52,683 nucleotides of DNA, taken from positions 1 through 52,683 of IMG/VR virus record IMGVR_UViG_3300033153_001326, one strand, 5' to 3'. Origin of the DNA: a virus. The translations under genes were made by a program, and so were the position numbers. The notes under the pieces are model-generated. The model ran no database searches and had not been told where the DNA came from. It saw only the letters and a list, made by a program, of their open reading frames with translations. Below, one piece after another: positions 23,232-30,012 of this stretch. Position 1 is the first letter of the stretch. Every line of letters begins with the position of its first letter.

Positions 23232-24685
23232 TGTGTGGAGTCGTTGGAATCTTTGGAAGGCAACCAGTGAATCAAGCACTATATGATTCATTGACTATGT
23301 TGCAACACAGAGGACAAGACGCCGCTGGTATTGTTACGTGCGATAGTAGTGGACTTCACACAAGAAAGGGTACGGGGCTAGTACGTGACGTATTCCATAC
23401 AAGACACATGAGACGGTTAAAAGGCAACGTTGGCATAGGCCATGTACGTTACCCAACAGCAGGCGCGAAGACACCCAAAGAAACGCAACCTCTGTACGTC
23501 AATAGTCCGTATGGAATATGTCTAGCCCACAATGGTAATCTCGTCAACTATGATGAGTTAGCTGAGATGCTTTCAAGCACAGACTTGAGACATTTGAATA
23601 CACATTCAGACAGCGAAGTACTACTAAACGTATTCGCACATGAATTACAGAAAGGCAATCACAATGAAATGATGGCAGAGCGTATATTCACAGCTATTAC
23701 TGAGCTACATAAACGTGTGAGTGGTGGCTACGCAGTTGTCTCGTTGATTGCAAATAACGGAATCGTAGCGTTTCGTGATCCACATGGCATTCGTCCATTG
23801 GTTCTTGGGCGCAGAGAAACTACACATGGGCTAGAATATATAATAGCCAGTGAAAGTGTGGCACTTGATGTGCTAGACTTTGAGCGAGTGCGCGACGTAG
23901 AGCCTGGTGAATGCATATACATAGACAACAAAGGTAGACTGCATTCAAAGATGTGCGCGAAGAAGACACAGCTATCGCCATGCATATTCGAGTATGTCTA
24001 CCTAGCTAGACCAGACTCCATCATTGATGGACTATCAGTGTACAAGTCTCGTCTACGCATTGGTGAACAGTTAGGTGAGAAGATTCTAGAAGAATGGCCT
24101 GACCATGATATAGATGTAGTAATTCCTATTCCCGATACGAGTCGTGTGTCTGCTGTGCAAGTAGCACACAGACTTGGACTAAAGTTGCGCGATGGGTTTG
24201 TAAAGAATAGATATGTTCCTCGCACGTTTATTATGCCTGGTCAAGAACTCCGAGAGAAGTCTGTGAAGCAAAAGCTAAACACGATTGATCTAGAGTTCGC
24301 TGGTAAAAATGTGTTACTCGTTGACGATAGTATCGTGCGAGGAACTACTTCACGCGAAATCATAAAAATAGCTAGACAAGCGGGCGCAAATATGGTATAC
24401 TTTGCAGTAGCAGCACCACCAGTTAGATACCAAAATGTATATGGTATCAACATACCATCATCAGATGAGCTAATCGCACATGATTGCACAGAAGAGGAAG
24501 TAGAAGAATTAATTGGTGCAGACAAGTTGATCTATCTTGACTTGCCTTCACTGATACAAGCAGTACAATACGAAGGCGTAAGCATAAACAAGTTTGATAC
24601 GTCATGCTTCTCTGGTGAATATGTCACTGGTGATGTAACAGAAGAATACTTAAAACAACTCGCAGACAAGAGAGAGGAAAAATGA
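23231..24685 (+). CDS. purF: Amidophosphoribosyltransferase PurF
   Basis: Catalyses glutamine + PRPP to phosphoribosylamine, the first committed step of purine synthesis. Met1 is followed directly by the nucleophile Cys2 (MCGVVGIFG), which fixes the start at 23231. The N-terminal Ntn glutaminase domain continues with LQHRGQDAAG, RYPTAG and NGNL. The C-terminal phosphoribosyltransferase domain has the PRPP loop LLVDDSIVRGTTS at about residue 361. At 484 aa it is full length (E. coli 505 aa) with no missing motif. It overlaps the glutamine synthetase gene by 4 bases. This is a phage-borne metabolic gene that could raise purine supply during DNA replication. Confidence 0.95.
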   Translation: MCGVVGIFGRQPVNQALYDSLTMLQHRGQDAAGIVTCDSSGLHTRKGTGLVRDVFHTRHMRRLKGNVGIGHVRYPTAGAKTPKETQPLYVNSPYGICLAHNGNLVNYDELAEMLSSTDLRHLNTHSDSEVLLNVFAHELQKGNHNEMMAERIFTAITELHKRVSGGYAVVSLIANNGIVAFRDPHGIRPLVLGRRETTHGLEYIIASESVALDVLDFERVRDVEPGECIYIDNKGRLHSKMCAKKTQLSPCIFEYVYLARPDSIIDGLSVYKSRLRIGEQLGEKILEEWPDHDIDVVIPIPDTSRVSAVQVAHRLGLKLRDGFVKNRYVPRTFIMPGQELREKSVKQKLNTIDLEFAGKNVLLVDDSIVRGTTSREIIKIARQAGANMVYFAVAAPPVRYQNVYGINIPSSDELIAHDCTEEEVEELIGADKLIYLDLPSLIQAVQYEGVSINKFDTSCFSGEYVTGDVTEEYLKQLADKREEK

Positions 24686-25707
24686 AAGTAACGAAATTGA
24701 GATACCTTTGGCTAGATGCTAATGGACACATACGAAACAAACTGAAGATCGTCAAGGGCGGGTTCGTACATGCACTTAGCGATATAGAACAGTGGAGCTA
24801 TGATGGTTCATCAACTGGACAAGCAGTGACAGGTGATTCAGATTTGTTCCTCAATCCAGTAAAAACATACCGTTCAACGAACCACGATGAAACTCTTGTG
24901 CTGTGTTCTGTCACAGACTTTGGTGACAACCCCGTGAAATCAGAAAAGCGATACCAACTTGCAGAACTAGCAGACAAGTACGAAACTAACGGATGGCTGT
25001 TTGGTATAGAACAGGAATATGCGTTGATGGATGATACTGGTACTAGATTATATCGTTGGCCTGATGCAGCATTCCCTGGTGAGCAAGGCCCATACTATTG
25101 TGGTGTTGGTTATGATGAGGCGTATGGTGCAGATATTATAGATGAACACACTGACACTTGTATAGATTATGGTCTTGCTATTTGTGGAACTAATGCAGAA
25201 GTGATGCCGTCACAATGGGAATTCCAGATTGGTGCAGAAGACCCGTTGACTGTTGCTGATGATCTTATAGTTGCGCGCTATTTATTGTATCGTGTTGCTG
25301 CACACTATGCTGCAACTGCAACACTACACCCTAAGCCAGTTAAAGGCAACTGGAATGGTAGTGGTGCGCACACTAACTTCTCAACAGCAGCAATGATGAA
25401 TGAAAAAACTGGTGCAAGAGCAATTGAACTCGCAGTTGTTAATCTAGAAAAGACACATGATGCATGTATCGAGCTATATGGCGAAGACATTCATCACAGA
25501 ATGACAGGTGAACTTGAAACTTCTGACATTAGTACGTTCACATATGGTGACAGCGACAGAGCCTGCAGTATTCGTAAGCCAATTGGTGTGCGTAGAGATG
25601 GTTATGGCTATCTAGAAGATCGCCGCCCATGCGCAAACATCAACCCATACACTGTATGTGCAGCAATCATACAAAGTGTCGAAGAAGGAGTTTGCACAGT
25701 AAAATAA
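24682..25707 (+). CDS. glnA: Glutamine synthetase, type II (eukaryote-like GSII)
   Basis: ATP-dependent ligation of ammonia to glutamate. The 341-aa length and motifs are those of GSII rather than the 450-470 aa GSI: WSYDGSSTGQA (residues 38-48, ammonium-site Asp), GIEQEYAL, PSQWEFQIG, NWNGSGAHTNFST (about 223-235), and a C-terminal SDRACSIRKP followed by GYLEDRRPCANINPY. All key elements look intact. It follows purF with an ATGA overlap, so the two are translated together; the product glutamine is PurF's nitrogen donor. Type II enzymes are common in eukaryotes and some bacteria (rhizobia, actinomycetes), so acquisition from such a host is possible. Confidence 0.93.
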   Translation: MKVTKLRYLWLDANGHIRNKLKIVKGGFVHALSDIEQWSYDGSSTGQAVTGDSDLFLNPVKTYRSTNHDETLVLCSVTDFGDNPVKSEKRYQLAELADKYETNGWLFGIEQEYALMDDTGTRLYRWPDAAFPGEQGPYYCGVGYDEAYGADIIDEHTDTCIDYGLAICGTNAEVMPSQWEFQIGAEDPLTVADDLIVARYLLYRVAAHYAATATLHPKPVKGNWNGSGAHTNFSTAAMMNEKTGARAIELAVVNLEKTHDACIELYGEDIHHRMTGELETSDISTFTYGDSDRACSIRKPIGVRRDGYGYLEDRRPCANINPYTVCAAIIQSVEEGVCTVK

Positions 25708-26009
25708 TGGATGAAAAAGCACAATTCTTACTAAAGTTGAAGGGCAAGAGAGATGGTGGACACTTGCACCATTGGTCTGAGGTTGATGGTGAGATAGTGG
25801 GCTTGCATAGTGAAACAGATACTTACACGATGGTAGCTAGGTCGTTGCGCTATGAAATAATTGATGACTACATTGTTGGGACAACAGACTATTATACATT
25901 AGGAAAGAAATGTCCACACAGCGATCTAGTAGAAATATTACAGAGGAAAGCACCAAGAGAGAAATTGCTCTTGGCATATAGATACGAAAAGGATACAGAT
26001 GGGAGTTAA
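25707..26009 (+). CDS. Hypothetical protein, 100 aa
   Basis: ATG at 25707 in a TAATG overlap with the glutamine synthetase stop. It starts DEKAQFLLKLKGKRDGG, again the FxxxLKG element, here at the N-terminus. It then has HLHHWSEVDGE and beta strands (YEIIDDYIVGTTDYY), with a basic end. No family recognised; it belongs to the same operon. Confidence 0.65.
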   Translation: MDEKAQFLLKLKGKRDGGHLHHWSEVDGEIVGLHSETDTYTMVARSLRYEIIDDYIVGTTDYYTLGKKCPHSDLVEILQRKAPREKLLLAYRYEKDTDGS

Positions 26010-26511
26010 TGGAAAACAGAAAGGCAACACATTTGAGAGAGACATAGCTAATATGTTCTCTGATCGTTTTGCTGAACACACAGGAATTGAGAAGTCTTTC
26101 CGCAGAAATCCTGATTCTGGGAGTTTCTTCGGTGGGACTAACATTGATCGTAAAGAGATATACGATACAGATTGGGCAATCTATGGAGACTTGATATGTC
26201 CGAGAGACTTTGGATTCACTATTGAATGCAAACATTATAAGACACCACCTACGCTGAATGCTATTCTCAAAGGAGAAGTAACAGAGTGGGACAAGTGGAT
26301 TGAACAAGCAAGACAAGATGCAAAAGCATGTGAGAAAGAAATGCTTATCATCATAAAATATAACAGAACTAAAATACTAACCATTACGGAAGAAGACACA
26401 ATAAAATCAGCATTTCCTATTATAAACTATAAAAAATTAGAGATACACACCCTGGAAGATGTACTACAAGAGAGTAATCCTTTTTTCTTTCCTGTAGTTC
26501 AACAAACTTGA
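25999..26511 (+). CDS. Putative PD-(D/E)XK nuclease (resolvase/RecB-like), 170 aa
   Basis: The N-terminus KQKGNTFERDIANMFSDRF is typical of Hjc/RecB-type nucleases (KGxxFERxI with a catalytic Glu). It is followed by RRNPDSGSFFGG and the core GDLICPRDFGFTIECKHYK, giving the Asp and Glu-x-Lys of a PD-(D/E)XK site at about residues 65-80. The role could be a Holliday-junction or repair nuclease working with gp46/gp47 in the same operon. The overlap with the upstream gene is 11 bases. Last gene before the structured non-coding region. Confidence 0.72.
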   Translation: MGVNGKQKGNTFERDIANMFSDRFAEHTGIEKSFRRNPDSGSFFGGTNIDRKEIYDTDWAIYGDLICPRDFGFTIECKHYKTPPTLNAILKGEVTEWDKWIEQARQDAKACEKEMLIIIKYNRTKILTITEEDTIKSAFPIINYKKLEIHTLEDVLQESNPFFFPVVQQT

Positions 26512-26535
26512 TATATATACATAGAACACTAAAAT
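26508..26535 (+). promoter_or_regulatory. Candidate sigma70 promoter TTGATA-16-TAAAAT
   Basis: -35 TTGATA (26508-26513) and -10 TAAAAT (26530-26535), each one mismatch from consensus, with a 16-base spacer. It lies at the end of the nuclease gene and just ahead of the hairpin-rich region, so it could drive a separate RNA starting near 26542. Confidence 0.45.
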
Positions 26536-26539
26536 AAAA

Positions 26540-27006
26540 CACATTACGGTAACACACAGAACCCTTCATTATGGCACACAACTAGCCTCGATGGGACACA
26601 CCTTCCTTGAACGTGCAATGGAATACTTGCGCGTAGATACTGGAATGCTAGACATATAAACAAAGATGATGCTCTGAGAAAAAGTCAACATCAGCTTGTA
26701 TAACATCCTCATGTAGTGGTGTTATATGGGTCGCGGTATTGTGGTAAAACACACGGAGAGATTAATTGGTCAATGGTACCCGCCAAGCGAATAAGCTTTT
26801 TACTATGTGATGTGGTGACGACATAAGCAAACCACTAGCTCTGCTGAACTAGCGGAGCTATGGCTGATACAATAGCAAATTAAAAATGAAACAAACAAAA
26901 AGATTGAACTTTATCCGAAGCTGAAAAGAACTTTACGAAGCGAAGCGAGAGTAAAGTTGTTGAAAGCTTTGATGGTCGTAAGACCATCATGCTTTGATCT
27001 ACACTT
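26540..27006 (+). ncRNA. Candidate large structured RNA or long leader, ~470 nt
   Basis: No credible gene in this gap of about 500 bases, but many strong stems: CTAGC/GCTAG (26582-26586 with 26647-26651) enclosing ACGTGCAA/TTGCGCGT (26611-26618, 26627-26634); TATAACATC/GGTGTTATA (26699-26707, 26718-26726); TAGCTCTGC/GCGGAGCTA extended by CCA/TGG (26832-26863); AACTTTAC/GTAAAGTT (26929-26936, 26951-26958); and GATGGTC-GTAA-GACCATC (26971-26988), capped by a GNRA-type tetraloop and flanked by AAAGC/GCTTT. Such density is unlike the other gaps here. It could be a free RNA or the leader of the gene at 27016. I cannot assign it to a known class. Confidence 0.55.
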
Positions 27007-27015
27007 GGAGATACA

Positions 27016-27321
27016 ATGAGAGAGTTACAATGGGGATTAACAATTGGTACTAGGAATCTTACTGCACTTGCTGTAGTAGATGACATATATACCAGATTTA
27101 CAGTATTTAAGAAAGATAAGCATTATCGTGTATCCGAGCTTGATGTTGATACTGGTGAATTGAATTACTATGATTATGACTTTGATAGTGAATCAGATGC
27201 AATAGCCTCTGTTGAGAAAGAATATCTATTACGATGTGAGGATCTGAATAAAGATCATTATACTGGTAATGACTACGGGGTTCACGCCTATACTGGACAG
27301 AAGGAGTGGTGGGATACTTAA
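27016..27321 (+). CDS. Hypothetical protein, 101 aa
   Basis: GGAG 6 bases before the ATG. It is acidic, with strands HYRVSELDVDTGELNYYDYD and a helix ESDAIASVEKEYLL, a layout somewhat like the small paralogue family (strand, then acidic residues, then an EA-type helix). It follows the hairpin-rich region and may be controlled by it. It converges with the gene at 27318, overlapping by 4 bases. Confidence 0.65.
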   Translation: MRELQWGLTIGTRNLTALAVVDDIYTRFTVFKKDKHYRVSELDVDTGELNYYDYDFDSESDAIASVEKEYLLRCEDLNKDHYTGNDYGVHAYTGQKEWWDT

Positions 27322-27578
27322 TCTTTTCGTTTAGCTTTCAAGGCTAACATTCCTTGTTCAATCAATTCTTTATTATCTTCTATATACTCTACCCACTGAG
27401 CCATCTTCTCTCCATCTATCATCAGTCCTGATCCATTACATGAAGGACAGGGATAAACTCCAATCGGTTTCAGCATCATAGGCATATCTTCCATACCCAT
27501 ATCTCTAGCAGCAGATGCGTACCCGCCGCCGTTGCAGCGTGTGCATACTACATCGTCAGGATGATTCTTAGTTGCCAT
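27318..27578 (-). CDS. DnaJ-type zinc-finger small protein, 86 aa
   Basis: Two CxxCxGxG-like motifs: CTRCNGGGY (Cys12, Cys15) and CPSCNGSGL (Cys44, Cys47), which together can hold one zinc ion as in the DnaJ cysteine-rich domain. The J-domain is absent. The start at ATG 27578 overlaps the upstream gene by 11 bases; an upstream in-frame extension is less likely. The C-terminal end GMLALKAKRKD recalls the LKG tail of other small proteins. Possible chaperone or regulator; the role is unknown. Confidence 0.7.
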   Translation of the reverse strand: MATKNHPDDVVCTRCNGGGYASAARDMGMEDMPMMLKPIGVYPCPSCNGSGLMIDGEKMAQWVEYIEDNKELIEQGMLALKAKRKD

Positions 27579-27897
27579 TATCCATTGCCTCGTATACTTG
27601 AGCCATTTCATCATTAGCACCTTTGAGTTTTAATACGAATTTTTCTTTCCCTTCTATCAAACGACATTCGCTTTCTAATGCAGTATGGGTTGACCCATCT
27701 AAGAATTCGATTCTGTACCATGTATCAGATCGTGTTAGGCCATGAAATCCAGAACTCTTTGTACCAGCTAATGTTTGTTTATGCCATCTTCCTCGTTGAG
27801 CGTGTAACGTACCCATGTACTGATCTTCTGTGACAATTTGTCCTCTCGCCACTAAGCCCATTCCAATGTCTACTTCAACGTAGTCGCCTATCTTCAT
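27568..27897 (-). CDS. Hypothetical protein with SH3-like start, 109 aa
   Basis: N-terminus GDYVEVDIGMGLVARGQIV and WYRIEFLDGSTHTALESECR look like a small SH3-type barrel. Near the end comes KFVLKLKGANDE, the family tail, but here followed by 13 more residues starting with Met. This suggests an old gene end that was extended or fused to the next start. TAATG overlap upstream. Confidence 0.65.
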   Translation of the reverse strand: MKIGDYVEVDIGMGLVARGQIVTEDQYMGTLHAQRGRWHKQTLAGTKSSGFHGLTRSDTWYRIEFLDGSTHTALESECRLIEGKEKFVLKLKGANDEMAQVYEAMDNGN

Positions 27898-28214
27898 TAT
27901 TTGTTCTCTGGTGCGAGTACACTACCTATGAACAACACGCGCCGTACAATACAACCATCTTCTGTAAGATCAAGTCGCGTCATATAACATCTAGTTGGAT
28001 AGCCTGTTTTGTCGTGTAATTCAAACGTTAGCGGATCCATTACTGGTACTGTTTCTAGCTCAGTTGATATTTCTTTGTAGTGTAGTTTAAAAGATTTGGT
28101 GTCCTCAGTAACATCTGAGGAAAGATCAACCACTACATTACCATAGTTCATCTTTATTTCGTTAAGAATTCCTTCTGGAATCTCTGTTAGTACGCTTTGT
28201 TCAATGTTATTCAT
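27897..28214 (-). CDS. Hypothetical protein, 105 aa
   Basis: Soluble, mixed alpha/beta, no motif known. It starts one base after the stop of the larger gene upstream and overlaps the downstream start. Part of the minus-strand operon behind gp26, so probably expressed late. Confidence 0.65.
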   Translation of the reverse strand: MNNIEQSVLTEIPEGILNEIKMNYGNVVVDLSSDVTEDTKSFKLHYKEISTELETVPVMDPLTFELHDKTGYPTRCYMTRLDLTEDGCIVRRVLFIGSVLAPENK

Positions 28215-28805
28215 TTACTTTCCCCAAGGTCTGCGGTTATAGATGCGAAGTACTCTCTTGAGCCAGTCCTCTTCGTACTGGTCTACTATGTCAGCAGTCA
28301 TGCATAGACGTACACCAACGATAGCGTTACCAATAGTATCTACTGAGATAACACCAGCAAATTTGCGGAAGTGCATCGTAGCTAGTGCTGAGATACGTAG
28401 CTCAATGTCACCACGTAGCTCGTCTAGTACTACCTTCTCACCATCAACTACGTTGTGGTGCTTTGCCCATTTGATTGAGCCTTTCATAATAGCTATGTCA
28501 GTAGTCAGTACATCACCAGCGGGTTCTTTAATATAGATACTACCTGCTTCGTGACCATATTTGTTTAGTGGTTGATTTCCTGTTGCCACGCCACTGAATG
28601 GAAACTCTCGTAGTCGATAAGTCAAATCTCCCATTTCGAACGGTGCCCATTCGATATTCTGGAAATCGAGTAGACGAGAGGTAGAGTACACCCAATTGTA
28701 CTTAGGGTATAGCTTGTATGCTACTTCGTCGTTTAAAGGTATGTCGATGTTTGTCTCGACGTCCTCGAATATTGTGTCTTTTGTGTCTATGCCTAAAAAT
28801 GTCAT
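28215..28805 (-). CDS. Hypothetical protein, 196 aa
   Basis: AAGG precedes the ATG by about 8 bases. It is a mostly beta protein with conserved-looking segments (LYPKYNWVYSTSRLLDFQ, FSGVATGNQPLNKYGHEAGS) and a helical end (DIVDQYEEDWLKRVLRIYNR). It lies directly after gp26 and its frameshift extension, in the late operon. A tail-assembly role is possible by position only. Confidence 0.68.
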   Translation of the reverse strand: MTFLGIDTKDTIFEDVETNIDIPLNDEVAYKLYPKYNWVYSTSRLLDFQNIEWAPFEMGDLTYRLREFPFSGVATGNQPLNKYGHEAGSIYIKEPAGDVLTTDIAIMKGSIKWAKHHNVVDGEKVVLDELRGDIELRISALATMHFRKFAGVISVDTIGNAIVGVRLCMTADIVDQYEEDWLKRVLRIYNRRPWGK

Positions 28806-28820
28806 TATGTTTTACCTTGG

Positions 28821-29059
28821 TTACAATTGTTCCTTGCCTGATATTGCCGCTGCTTCGCGTTTCTTAATGTCTGTCATAAATTCTAGTATGTTACCGCGTT
28901 GTTTTGGACTCATTCCCCATGCTTCAGTATATGAAACTCCATTCATGTGATAACAAGTGAGTATAATTTCTTGTTCAATCTGTTCAGAAGCATCTTTTAA
29001 GGTTTCTAACTGTGTTTGTATCTCCTCTGGTGTCGCTTGCGTGAGAAACCTTAAGAAAA
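28821..29059 (-). CDS. 51: gp51-like extension reached only by -1 frameshift from gp26
   Basis: This open frame has no ATG, GTG or TTG until residue 38, inside the part that looks conserved (ILTCYHMNGVSYTEAWGMS). In the -1 frame it follows exactly from the slippery heptamer AAATTTT at the end of gp26, adding 78 residues to give a 359-aa fusion. The helix plus CYxM-NG-VSYTEAW block resembles the short gp51-type or T-type tail-assembly-chaperone domain. The layout is the same as lambda G/GT. The gene call rests on the frame and motif; the frameshift itself is not demonstrated. Confidence 0.7.
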
Positions 29060-29899
29060 ATTTACAGGATTAAATTCAATCCTGGCTTCCCAAGTGTGTT
29101 CGCACTTAGTACACGTTGCTGTCAGCGTCTTTTCAATGCCAACCTTGTTTATCTCTGCAATCTTTTCTTCGATCTTATCAGAAGTTGCTTTACCAATGTT
29201 CATCAACCAATCACCAATATGATTTTTATTTGTGATCTCAACTAGCTCACCTTCATCATCTGTGAATAATACCTTCTGTACAGCTTCGTGAACTATTTCA
29301 AAATTAAACTTTGATACCTGTTCAAACACCCTAGATAGAATCTTCATTCTCTGCTCATCTGATAAATCAGGATTGATTATTGCTTGTTCTAATTTTGTAT
29401 TCTGAAATGCTGCTTTCTGTTGTTTCACTAGTCCATCAAATCTACCAGGGGTTATGTACACAGTCAAGTTATTATCAAGTATTACTTCATAACTGTCTTC
29501 TAATGTTTCTGTATGATTCAATAGAGTATCAAGATTTAATGTAAATGTATTTTCAGTTCCACATTTAGGACAATCTGCATCCATTGACGCATTATCACCA
29601 TATGATGCAACACGCACGGCGATCATCAATACGTCAATATCGCAGCTTAGTAGTTTCTTTGGGTTAGACACATCAGGAACGCAACTCTTAATTACTTTTG
29701 TTACAGCTTCACCACTTAATAGTGCATCTGGATTCTGTAATGTGATTTCATCTTGTGCTGTCATTGGAAATATAGAAATTTCTCCGTCATCATTCAGAGT
29801 TACTGTATTTTCCTCATAATATCTGCCTCTAGATGGCAACTTAACAGATGTTGTTGCTGTTCTGTAAAATTTAGTTAACGGATTTTCAGTTTTGCTCAT
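29051..29899 (-). CDS. 26: gp26-like baseplate hub / tail assembly protein, 282 aa
   Basis: Signature regions: LPSRGRYYEENTVTL, ISIFPMTAQDEITLQNPDAL, then KSCVPDVSNPKKLLSCDIDV and AVRVASYGDNASM, all typical of the gp26 family of T4-like phages. Two CxxC pairs (Cys110/Cys113 and Cys263/Cys266) suggest a zinc ribbon. The gene ends in a -1 slippery site, so a minority of product may carry the gp51-like extension. It is divergent from the tape measure gene, as tail chaperones often adjoin it. A GATAAATA late promoter lies at 29977-29984. Confidence 0.85.
   Translation of the reverse strand: MSKTENPLTKFYRTATTSVKLPSRGRYYEENTVTLNDDGEISIFPMTAQDEITLQNPDALLSGEAVTKVIKSCVPDVSNPKKLLSCDIDVLMIAVRVASYGDNASMDADCPKCGTENTFTLNLDTLLNHTETLEDSYEVILDNNLTVYITPGRFDGLVKQQKAAFQNTKLEQAIINPDLSDEQRMKILSRVFEQVSKFNFEIVHEAVQKVLFTDDEGELVEITNKNHIGDWLMNIGKATSDKIEEKIAEINKVGIEKTLTATCTKCEHTWEARIEFNPVNFS
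29057..29063 (-). other. Programmed -1 frameshift site A AAT TTT
   Basis: On the minus strand, codons GTA AAT TTT TCT TAA end gp26. A-AAT-TTT fits the canonical X-XXY-YYZ rule (X=A, Y=T, Z=T). Slipping back one base leads into TTC TTA AGG and an open frame of 78 codons. No strong downstream pseudoknot was recognised by eye. Confidence 0.7.
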
Positions 29900-29917
29900 T
29901 GTTTTCCCTCTATAGTA

Positions 29918-29981
29918 AAATACTACTATAATTCATGTGATAAATAATGATGTATTGTAATACTGCATTATAGTAGTATTT
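29918..29981. repeat. 15-bp inverted repeat between divergent late promoters
   Basis: AAATACTACTATAAT (29918-29932) and its exact reverse complement ATTATAGTAGTATTT (29967-29981) flank a 34-base centre. The centre contains one late octamer, and the right arm overlaps the other. It lies between gp26 and the tape measure gene, and could be a protein-binding site or a bidirectional hairpin. Confidence 0.7.
29939..29946 (+). promoter_or_regulatory. Late promoter octamer GATAAATA
   Basis: Exact octamer on the plus strand, 66 bases before the tape measure start at 30013, at the centre of the 15-bp inverted repeat. Confidence 0.72.
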
Positions 29982-29984
29982 ATC
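29977..29984 (-). promoter_or_regulatory. Late promoter octamer GATAAATA
   Basis: Exact octamer on the minus strand, 77 bases before the gp26 start at 29899. It overlaps the right arm of the inverted repeat, which would form a hairpin in the gp26 leader RNA. Confidence 0.72.
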
Positions 29985-30012
29985 TAATAATTAACTGGGG
30001 CTTTAAAATACT

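Noticed and set aside
26591-26659. 22-codon frame inside the hairpin-rich region
   Set aside because: No ribosome binding site, and its bases take part in strong stems; RNA structure explains the sequence better.
26520-27015. Group I intron, tRNA, tmRNA or known large RNA class
   Set aside because: I do not see the conserved group I core sequences, a T-loop GTTCGA element or any signature that lets me name the class.
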